Shown one piece after another: positions 1 to 5,023 of a stretch of 5,023 nt of DNA. Position numbers and translations under genes: made by a program. The notes below the pieces were generated by a model. It was not told the origin of the DNA. It did not search any database and saw only the letters and a program-made list of their open reading frames with translations. The first letter of the stretch is position 1. Each line of letters starts with the position of its first letter. Source of the DNA: an uncultured Woeseiaceae bacterium (lineage in GTDB: Bacteria > Pseudomonadota > Gammaproteobacteria > Woeseiales > Woeseiaceae); contig CAMYMP010000120.1 in NCBI GenBank assembly GCA_947259435.1, positions 1 through 5,023 on the forward strand, read 5' to 3'.

Positions 1-46
1 TGCACTGATCTACGTCAGGATCGGGTATCTGCCGTCGCGGCTGAGA

Positions 47-370
47 CTATTTCCTGACCCAGCGACCGTCCTGGTCCTGATAATAGTTCCCTGGACTGGT
101 TCTCTGCACGGCGAGTTCGTAAAAACGATTACTCACCTGAAGGAGCGTTGTATTCGTCTTGTTCGCTGTTTTTTCGAATTCCACCTTGCGCTTGGCATTG
201 ACGCTCGCGATCAGCGCTTTGACCTCGCTACTGGCGGGCTGCTGCACGGCTTCCAGGTAGCCGGTCCTGGCTTCGCCCACGAGGCCCTGGGCCTTGGCGT
301 CGTCCAGGTCGATAGCCCAGGCCGTTTGCATGGAGAGCACAAGTACGATTGCTGTAAGGATCTTTTTCAT
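47..370 (-). CDS. ydbL: YdbL family (DUF1318) periplasmic protein
   Basis: Predicted 107-residue secreted protein, almost the length of E. coli YdbL. Residues 1-19 form a classic Sec signal peptide (Lys2-Lys3, hydrophobic core, then AWA), with likely signal peptidase I cleavage after Ala19. The mature part starts with LDDAKAQGLVGE and a GYLEAV segment, continues through a charged helix (NAKRKVEFEKTA) and ends in a YYQDQDGRWVRK tail; these are the hallmarks of the family. In E. coli, YdbL is reported to modulate the YdbH-YnbE intermembrane bridge, probably by limiting YnbE multimerisation; the same role here is inferred from family and operon position. The ATG at 370 is chosen because it gives the complete signal peptide and has a GAGG ribosome site 8 nt upstream; a longer in-frame start at 439 would run into ynbE. 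It is the last gene of the operon, 10 nt after ynbE. Confidence 0.93.
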   Translation of the reverse strand: MKKILTAIVLVLSMQTAWAIDLDDAKAQGLVGEARTGYLEAVQQPASSEVKALIASVNAKRKVEFEKTANKTNTTLLQVSNRFYELAVQRTSPGNYYQDQDGRWVRK

Positions 371-378
371 GAACTTAG

Positions 379-382
379 CCTC
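379..382 (-). promoter_or_regulatory. Ribosome binding site of ydbL
   Basis: GAGG on the minus strand, 8 nt before the ydbL ATG at 370. It overlaps the TGA stop of ynbE (383-381), so ribosomes ending ynbE finish on the ydbL initiation site, which suggests translational coupling. It supports the start at 370 over the longer in-frame one. Confidence 0.7.
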
Positions 383-566
383 AGAATAGATCGCTGTCTT
401 CGTCGAAAAGGCTTTCAAGCTCTTTATCGACCTGTACACGAATGTTGTGTTCGATCTTGACGTTCAGGTTGATTTCGATCGGCTCTTTCGGCGCCTCGAG
501 TTTTACCGTCGGTGAGCAGCCGCCAATCACGCCAAATGCCAGCAAGCATAAAAGTAGTTTCTTCAT
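381..566 (-). CDS. ynbE: YnbE family outer-membrane lipoprotein
   Basis: Predicted 61-residue lipoprotein, the same length as E. coli YnbE as I recall it. Residues 1-16 are a lipoprotein signal peptide ending in the lipobox I-G-G-C, with Cys17 the residue to be lipidated. Ser18 follows, not Asp, so Lol sorting to the outer membrane is expected. The mature part holds the family signature APKEPIEINLNVKIEH (about residues 25-40), a likely beta-strand, and the typical SDLF C-terminus. In E. coli, YnbE stacks beta-strands onto the C-terminus of YdbH to complete a bridge between the membranes; the same function is inferred here. Its ATG overlaps the ydbH stop in an ATGA arrangement (4 nt). Upstream there is only a weak AAGG about 13 nt away, so translation probably depends on termination of ydbH. 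The lipobox and signature motif make the call secure despite the small size. Confidence 0.94.
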   Translation of the reverse strand: MKKLLLCLLAFGVIGGCSPTVKLEAPKEPIEINLNVKIEHNIRVQVDKELESLFDEDSDLF

Positions 567-3040
567 GGTTTTTGGTGGGCCTTTTTCGCCGTCTGTCTTT
601 CCAGTATATCCTCAATTGAGCGGGTTGCCTGCAAGCTTCGCAGCAGTTGGGGAATGTTATTTTCAACCGACAGGTTGAGAATGATCGGCTGCGTGGCATC
701 CATGTCCGGGTTGATGCCCGCCAGGCGCATTTTAAGCGTCAGGTCGCCGTCGTCGTCGTAGTCAACACCTGATGTCAACGAGTCGAATTTGAAGTTGCCG
801 AGCGCCCGGGTGACAAAGGCCAATCGACCGTCCGGAACGGCCGCCTTCAGCGTGTCGTCGTCGCCTTTATAGCGGATCACGCCGCCCGGCGGGTCGCTTC
901 GCAGCCGGCCTTCTTTGATCGTAATGTTCGTTTCGCCAATCGTCACAGGCAGTTCCCCGGTAATTGCGCCGCTCATCTCAATGCGTTCTGATCCTAGGAG
1001 ATTGACCATTAACTGCAGCTGAACAGACTGTGCCTGCAGCGGGATGAAGTTGGTTTCTGCGCTGACCGAGTACTCGAATGGCGCTGCGACAAACCTGCCG
1101 CCGAGGGCGGTGAAGGATAAATCCTCTGCCAGCATCGTTTGCTTGCCGGGGTTTATTGTGTAGTTGGCAGCGATGTTCTCGAGCGGCAGTCCGATGTCTA
1201 TCAAGCGAACGGCGAGCGACGAAGGTAAAACGTCGATACCGCCGGATGGATTCATTTTCGCAGAAACGTTTGTGCTCAGGCCGACGAAAGCGATGTCGTT
1301 GTACCTGCCAGCCAGCTCGTCCATTGCAAACCGCAGGGTGCCGGTGTAACGGGTGACATCGTTGCCGGTTTGCCACTCGATGTTGACGTCAGCGCCCCAT
1401 GTGCCGGCCACAATGTCGAGAGGATAGGGCCATCCTGGCGCCAACCCCGACAGGCTCGTGTTCTTGAACGATACCCGCCCGTCCTTCATCCTGATCGAGC
1501 CCGCATCGTTTGCAAAGTCAAACATTGCGTTGACACTTGCGGTTACTGCGCTGTTCTTGTCTTTCAATTTCAGAGACGAAGTGAGCTGGTCACCTTGAAT
1601 CGATGCGATTCCCTCCGCACCCGGCAGCAAAATCGCCATGCCGCCCCAGGCCGCATCGACGATCGGAGGGGCCGAAAGCCGGGTATCGACAGTCTGCGCG
1701 CTATCCAATATGTCGAGATCGCTGAACGTGATCGGAAACGAGGCAACGAGGTCTTCACCGCTCTTGAAACCTTTGACAGCAAGTTTCAGTTTAGCGATGC
1801 GGCAGTGCCAGAAATCGTCTTCGACAATCAGTTTCGTGCCGGAAAAAGAGACGGTGCTAACAGTTTCTGCAGAGAGATCCGATGTGCGTACGCCGGTGAA
1901 TTTTCCTGTCGCTCCCTCGGCGATGTCGATGCGCGTTACTTCATCGAAATCGACCGTTAGCGGCAGCGAGAGTTTGGCTGTCCGGAAATAATAGTCATTC
2001 CATCGGACGCGTTGTGCATCAACGACAGCCTGCATCGTGCAGCGAGTGCCGGTACGACACTCAAAGTCATTAAGAAGAGTCGGAATACCGACAAGGTCGT
2101 CGGTTGTGAGAACAGTCTTCATCGCACCGGCCCGTGCGACCCAATCGAAAGACGGATAGTCGATGGAAATGCCGAACTCGTCCACAGCGGTAACCTGAAT
2201 GTGCGAAAATGAACCGTCCGCCGAACGGTATGCTGTCGTTAGCGCATCGACCAGACCGAACTGCGCTTCGAATACGGCGTGGCCGGCTTCGTTTTGATCG
2301 AACAGCACCCCGATCGGCCCCTGCATCTCCGCGTTGAGGCTTTCGAGCCCGACCGGAAGCAGGTCGAGCGATCTCATGACCGGAAGCCATGCACCAATGC
2401 TGATTCTCGCCGGGCCGGCTGCGCGGTAGCGTTCGTCATCCCGCATTAGCGAGATGTCGGCAGACAGCACTGTATTGCCATCGTTGCCCGTCGCTCCGAT
2501 CGTAACCAGGTGTTCCAATTCGTTCTGGCGCTGCACGCCGACGTCGACCGATATCGTATCGACCGTGAACGACAGATCCTGTCCTGCTTCTGACGTTGCC
2601 CAGCTAACCTTGGTCAGTTCAGGGAGGTTTGGCAGGGATACCCTCGCAAGCGATGCGTCCAGGCCAGGACGGCTCAGCGGCAAATCAAACACCGTCTGCA
2701 ACGTCGTGCTGAACATCGATGGCGTATCCTGCGTGTGCAGGTACGTTACGATGAGGCCCTCGGCCGAAAATCGCCTGATCCGGGCCCCGCTTTTTCCCAG
2801 TGGCATCGTCAGTCCGCGTACTTCGTACCGTGTGCCGCCCTTGCTTTCGACCACGAGTCTGGACAGTACCAGTCGGTTGGGTGTCAGGCTGTCGACCGAA
2901 AGTTCGGTAACCACGATGCCTTGCTCGCTGAGAATGGAGTTCGCGATGCCCCGCGCGATGGCGTCACGACGCAGCTGAACGACGGCCGCAATGACTGCGA
3001 CGACGATCACAATCAGCGCTGCCCATTTCAGAAATTTCAC
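563..3040 (-). CDS. ydbH: YdbH family AsmA-like intermembrane lipid-transport protein
   Basis: 825-residue envelope protein, slightly shorter than E. coli YdbH (about 880). One N-terminal hydrophobic segment (about residues 5-22, after Lys2 and Lys5) is an uncleaved inner-membrane anchor, followed by Arg24-Arg25. The rest has no further membrane segment and consists of alternating beta-strands and short turns, as expected of the hydrophobic beta-groove of AsmA-like proteins. The C-terminal part is the most recognisable: GGVIRYKG from about residue 719, ALGNFKFDSLTSGVDY around 747-761, then NPDMDATQPIILNLSVE (777-793) and NNIPQLLRSLQ (from 794). In E. coli, YdbH acts redundantly with TamB and YhdP in phospholipid transport to the outer membrane, and its C-terminus binds YnbE. 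Some databases carry the misleading Pfam label 'dicarboxylate transport'; nothing here suggests a dicarboxylate carrier. The start is a GTG with no strong ribosome site, chosen because it precedes the anchor directly. First gene of ydbH-ynbE-ydbL. Confidence 0.94.
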   Translation of the reverse strand: MKFLKWAALIVIVVAVIAAVVQLRRDAIARGIANSILSEQGIVVTELSVDSLTPNRLVLSRLVVESKGGTRYEVRGLTMPLGKSGARIRRFSAEGLIVTYLHTQDTPSMFSTTLQTVFDLPLSRPGLDASLARVSLPNLPELTKVSWATSEAGQDLSFTVDTISVDVGVQRQNELEHLVTIGATGNDGNTVLSADISLMRDDERYRAAGPARISIGAWLPVMRSLDLLPVGLESLNAEMQGPIGVLFDQNEAGHAVFEAQFGLVDALTTAYRSADGSFSHIQVTAVDEFGISIDYPSFDWVARAGAMKTVLTTDDLVGIPTLLNDFECRTGTRCTMQAVVDAQRVRWNDYYFRTAKLSLPLTVDFDEVTRIDIAEGATGKFTGVRTSDLSAETVSTVSFSGTKLIVEDDFWHCRIAKLKLAVKGFKSGEDLVASFPITFSDLDILDSAQTVDTRLSAPPIVDAAWGGMAILLPGAEGIASIQGDQLTSSLKLKDKNSAVTASVNAMFDFANDAGSIRMKDGRVSFKNTSLSGLAPGWPYPLDIVAGTWGADVNIEWQTGNDVTRYTGTLRFAMDELAGRYNDIAFVGLSTNVSAKMNPSGGIDVLPSSLAVRLIDIGLPLENIAANYTINPGKQTMLAEDLSFTALGGRFVAAPFEYSVSAETNFIPLQAQSVQLQLMVNLLGSERIEMSGAITGELPVTIGETNITIKEGRLRSDPPGGVIRYKGDDDTLKAAVPDGRLAFVTRALGNFKFDSLTSGVDYDDDGDLTLKMRLAGINPDMDATQPIILNLSVENNIPQLLRSLQATRSIEDILERQTAKKAHQKP

Positions 3041-3108
3041 GTCAGATTACCGTTTGAACTACGTATATAAGGATTGAATGCACCGTTGTAGCATTTGACC
3101 GATTATCA

Positions 3109-3120
3109 TGCTTGCAAGCA
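3109..3120. repeat. Perfect 12-bp palindrome TGCTTGCAAGCA, possible operator
   Basis: The sequence is its own reverse complement over 12 bases without a spacer. It abuts the possible plus-strand -10 box TATCAT (3104-3109), so it would cover the transcription start for the 3172 gene, a position typical of a repressor site. The GCAAGC half recurs at 3145-3150 and could pair with GCTTGC (3110-3115) to form a leader hairpin with a loop of about 29 nt. No regulator gene lies in the window and the motif is not one I can assign to a known family. Confidence 0.35.
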
Positions 3121-3161
3121 ACAGAAAGCGGTATCGAGCGAAGCGCAAGCTAAAACAACGT

Positions 3162-3165
3162 GGAG
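3162..3165 (+). promoter_or_regulatory. Ribosome binding site deciding the start of the opine dehydrogenase-like gene
   Basis: The plus-strand bases read TGGAG at 3161-3165, with the GGAG core 6 nt before ATG 3172. A GTG at 3160 in the same frame would add four residues but overlaps this site, has no such motif of its own, and places extra residues before the first Rossmann strand. ATG 3172 is therefore preferred. Confidence 0.7.
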
Positions 3166-3171
3166 TTGGGA

Positions 3172-4248
3172 ATGAAGATTACGGTATTGGGAGCAGGGGC
3201 TGGCGGCACGGCGATGGCGTTCGACTGTGCCTCGCACGGACATGAAGTCAGGCTGTTCGATTTTGCACAATTTCCCGACAACATTGCGACGGTCGCGGAT
3301 CAGGGCGGCATCAATGCCGAAGGCGATATTTCAGGTTTTGGTGAAATCGCCTATGCCGGGCATAACATAGACGAAGCGCTGCAGGGCGCTGAACTTATTT
3401 ACGTGGTTGGCCCTGCTTACAGCACCGAGCCCTTCGGCGAGGCGGTGGCCGGCAAACTCAGTTCGGGCCAGACCGTCATCGTGACCCCGAGCTCCTGCGG
3501 CGGCGCGCTGGCGTTCAAGCGCGCTGCAGGCCTGGCTGTCGAGGACGAATCCATTCGCGTTGCGGAGACCTCGACGCTGCACTACGCGGTGCGCCTGACC
3601 GAGCCCGGCCGCGTCCACGTGTTTCTGAAACTCAAGGCCGGTAATCTGCTGGCGGCCCTGCCGGGCAGCCACACCGATGACATATTGACACTCATTGCCG
3701 ACGTGTATCCGAGCATGGAGCCGGCACAAAGCGTCATGCAGACAAGTCTGCAGAATGCGAACCCGATCATTCACCCGGCCGTTACGCTGGCGAACGCGGC
3801 GCGTATCGATACCGAAGGAGTCGAGTTCCTGTTCTACGAAGAAGGCGTCAGCGACGCAACGGGTCGCCTGATCGAAGCACTCGATAATGAGCGGATCGCG
3901 ATCGGCAGGAAACTGGGCATCACGATTCTTCGTGACCCGGAGATGGGCATGCGGCAGGGCTACATGCTGGCGGACAACTACGGTTCCGGCTACCGCGAAG
4001 CGCCGGGCTTCCTGGGCATCGGCGCACAGCCGAAACTGGATCACCGTTATCTCAACGAGGATGTCGGCTACGGCCTGGTTTTCATGTCCAATCTTGCAAG
4101 ACAGGTTGGTGTCGAAACGCCAACCATGAATGCCATCATTCAGGTCACCTCGGTGCTCATGAGCCGCGACTATGCCGGCGAGGCGCTGCGCACGCCGGAG
4201 TCGTTGGGGATTTCAGACAGGTCCGCAGCAGCACTGGGTAAACTCTGA
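3172..4248 (+). CDS. NAD/NADP-dependent octopine/nopaline (opine) dehydrogenase family protein
   Basis: Complete 358-residue protein, normal for the family. The N-terminal Rossmann domain opens with MKITVLGAGAGG, a GxGxxG dinucleotide loop at residues 7-12; Asp30 at the end of the second strand (VRLFD) favours NADH over NADPH. The C-terminal part matches the octopine/nopaline dehydrogenase catalytic domain: NANPIIHPAVTLANA with His201, and RYLNEDVGYGLV with Arg292 and Asp297. These positions fit the His-Asp pair described for N-(1-D-carboxyethyl)-L-norvaline dehydrogenase (His202, Asp297, from memory). Family members reductively condense an amino-acid amine with an alpha-keto acid, or run the reverse oxidation, in the cytoplasm. 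The substrate cannot be told: no opine transport, metallophore synthase or export gene is in the window. It is divergent from ydbH and is followed 12 nt later by a Gfo/Idh/MocA gene, probably in one operon. A ketopantoate reductase-like enzyme is the main alternative, but the HP and RYLNED motifs argue against it. Confidence 0.87.
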   Translation: MKITVLGAGAGGTAMAFDCASHGHEVRLFDFAQFPDNIATVADQGGINAEGDISGFGEIAYAGHNIDEALQGAELIYVVGPAYSTEPFGEAVAGKLSSGQTVIVTPSSCGGALAFKRAAGLAVEDESIRVAETSTLHYAVRLTEPGRVHVFLKLKAGNLLAALPGSHTDDILTLIADVYPSMEPAQSVMQTSLQNANPIIHPAVTLANAARIDTEGVEFLFYEEGVSDATGRLIEALDNERIAIGRKLGITILRDPEMGMRQGYMLADNYGSGYREAPGFLGIGAQPKLDHRYLNEDVGYGLVFMSNLARQVGVETPTMNAIIQVTSVLMSRDYAGEALRTPESLGISDRSAAALGKL

Positions 4249-4260
4249 GCGCGCCGCGGA

Positions 4261-5023
4261 ATGGCTGAAAACGTAATCAGAATCGGCCTGCTCGGCGCCT
4301 CGAAGATCGCAGTCCCGGCCGTGATCAGGCCGGCCGCCGATATAGACGGTGTCGAAGTAAGCTCCGTCGCCGCGAGGGATGCGGAACGCGCGGCTGTTTA
4401 TGCAGCGGAACATGGCATCGCGAACGTCGTCGCAGATTACGCGGCCCTGGTCGCAAGCGATGACGTCGACCTCGTTTACAACGGATTGCCGCCGAGCCAG
4501 CACATGGAATGGTCGATTGCGGCGATGGCGAAGGGCAAAGACGTGCTTTGCGAAAAACCGTTTGCGCTCAATGCCGAACAGGCAAAGCGAATGGTCGCGA
4601 AAGCGGCCGAATACGGCCGCACACTGATCGAGGCGTTTCATTACCGCTTTCATCCGCTGTTTTGCCGTGTCGTGCAGATCGTTACGTCCGGCAAAATCGG
4701 TGACGTGCAGCAGCTGACCGCCAGCTTCAAGGTCCGGATTCCCTATCGACCCGGAGAACTAAGGCACGAACTCGAGCTCGGTGGCGGCGCGCTGATGGAT
4801 CTCGGCTGCTATCCGGTTCATTGGGTCCGTACCGTGATGCAGTCCGAGCCAACCGTGATCTCGGCCAGCGCGAGACAGGAACGTGCCGGTGTTGACGTTG
4901 CGATGGATGCCGTACTCGAGTTTGCGGGTGGCGTAAAGGCGGAGCTCAGCTGCTCGATGGCAGAAGACCTGACGCCAAAGCGGTACGCGCAGCTGATCGT
5001 CGCCGGCGATAAAGGCACGTTAA
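4261..5023 (+). CDS. Gfo/Idh/MocA family oxidoreductase, 5' part (cut by window end)
   Basis: An open frame of 254 codons starts at ATG 4261 and has no stop before the window ends; the family is usually 320-400 residues, so roughly the last quarter is missing. The start gives MAENVIRIGLLGASKIA, a Rossmann loop with Gly9, Gly12 and Ala17. Further marks are YNGLPPSQH (73-81), the family CEKPF motif with catalytic Lys99, EAFHYRFHP (124-132), and GGGALMDLGCYPVH (174-187) with Asp180, Tyr184 and His187 in the usual active-site pattern. Members are NAD(P)-dependent, mostly acting on sugars, inositols or diols; the pattern resembles the D-xylose/dihydrodiol dehydrogenase-like branch, but the substrate is not determinable. 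It lies 12 nt after the opine dehydrogenase-like gene in the same reading frame. No good ribosome site precedes it (only GAG at 4247-4249 overlapping the upstream stop), suggesting translational coupling. The first residues of the Rossmann fold directly follow this ATG, so the start is likely right. Confidence 0.92.
   Translation, partial: MAENVIRIGLLGASKIAVPAVIRPAADIDGVEVSSVAARDAERAAVYAAEHGIANVVADYAALVASDDVDLVYNGLPPSQHMEWSIAAMAKGKDVLCEKPFALNAEQAKRMVAKAAEYGRTLIEAFHYRFHPLFCRVVQIVTSGKIGDVQQLTASFKVRIPYRPGELRHELELGGGALMDLGCYPVHWVRTVMQSEPTVISASARQERAGVDVAMDAVLEFAGGVKAELSCSMAEDLTPKRYAQLIVAGDKGTL

Larger units (their letters stand above)
3041..3171. promoter_or_regulatory. Divergent intergenic region between ydbH and the opine dehydrogenase-like gene
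   Basis: This AT-richer stretch of about 130 bp separates two head-to-head genes and must hold the promoters of both unless transcription enters from outside. No promoter with two good boxes is visible. Candidate -10 boxes are TATCAT at 3104-3109 for the plus strand (5 of 6 consensus bases, no convincing -35) and TATATA at 3064-3069, which reads the same on both strands and would give ydbH a very short leader. A perfect palindrome lies at 3109-3120, directly after the plus-strand -10 candidate. AAGCG occurs at 3126-3130 and again at 3141-3145. The region's role is inferred from the layout; the individual boxes are weak. Confidence 0.5.

Noticed and set aside
7..22. GATC...GATC inverted repeat downstream of ydbL as a terminator
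   Set aside because: The stem has only about four pairs and no T-run follows in the direction of transcription, so it does not qualify as an intrinsic terminator.
47..439. Longer ydbL start at 439, adding 23 residues
   Set aside because: It would overlap ynbE by about 60 nt and bury the signal peptide behind a polar N-terminus; ATG 370 has a good GAGG site.
1370..1960. Open frame of 196 codons on the plus strand, antisense to ydbH
   Set aside because: It lies wholly inside the well-supported ydbH gene. Its translation is rich in Arg and Cys with no domain, signal or ribosome site; GC-rich coding DNA often leaves the opposite strand open.
2454..2978. Open frame of 174 codons on the plus strand, antisense to the 5' part of ydbH
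   Set aside because: Ser/Arg-rich low-complexity translation without recognisable motifs, fully nested in ydbH; a codon-bias shadow.
3095..3100. TTGACC as a -35 box for the plus-strand operon
   Set aside because: A fair -35 match, but no -10-like hexamer lies 16-18 nt downstream; the sequence there is the palindrome tail and its flank.
3331..4044. Open frame of 237 codons on the minus strand, antisense to the opine dehydrogenase-like gene
   Set aside because: The longest antisense frame, but rich in Arg, Gln and His without domain motifs, while the other strand carries clear Rossmann and catalytic motifs.
4213..4653. Open frame of 146 codons on the minus strand, spanning the end of the opine dehydrogenase-like gene and the start of the Gfo/Idh gene
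   Set aside because: It is antisense to two recognised genes and its Arg/His/Phe-rich translation resembles no family.

Overview
The window looks like chromosomal DNA of a moderately GC-rich gammaproteobacterium. The main reason is a complete, compact ydbH-ynbE-ydbL operon, in the same order and with nearly the same protein lengths as in Escherichia coli. The sequences are clearly diverged from the enterobacterial ones, so a non-enteric, perhaps environmental, lineage is likely. The genus cannot be told from this sequence.

Layout: on the minus strand, from 3040 down to 47, lie ydbH (large AsmA-like intermembrane bridge protein), ynbE (small outer-membrane lipoprotein, overlapping ydbH by 4 nt) and ydbL (small secreted periplasmic protein, 10 nt further on). 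A divergent intergenic region of about 130 bp (3041-3171) follows, with a perfect 12-bp palindrome at 3109-3120. On the plus strand come an octopine/nopaline (opine) dehydrogenase-family gene (3172-4248) and, 12 nt later in the same frame, the first 254 codons of a Gfo/Idh/MocA-family oxidoreductase (4261 to the window end, truncated by the edge). Positions 1-46, downstream of ydbL, hold no recognisable gene or clear terminator.

Functionally there are two units. The minus-strand operon encodes an envelope lipid-homeostasis machine: YdbH is anchored in the inner membrane and reaches across the periplasm, YnbE sits in the outer membrane and docks on the YdbH C-terminus, and YdbL modulates the pairing. 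The plus-strand pair are two NAD(P)-dependent oxidoreductases, probably co-transcribed, whose substrate is not evident. No mobile element, CRISPR array, tRNA or rRNA was seen, and nothing in the window is convincingly a new system. The least explained part is the opine dehydrogenase-like/Gfo-Idh pair, whose remaining operon lies beyond the right edge.
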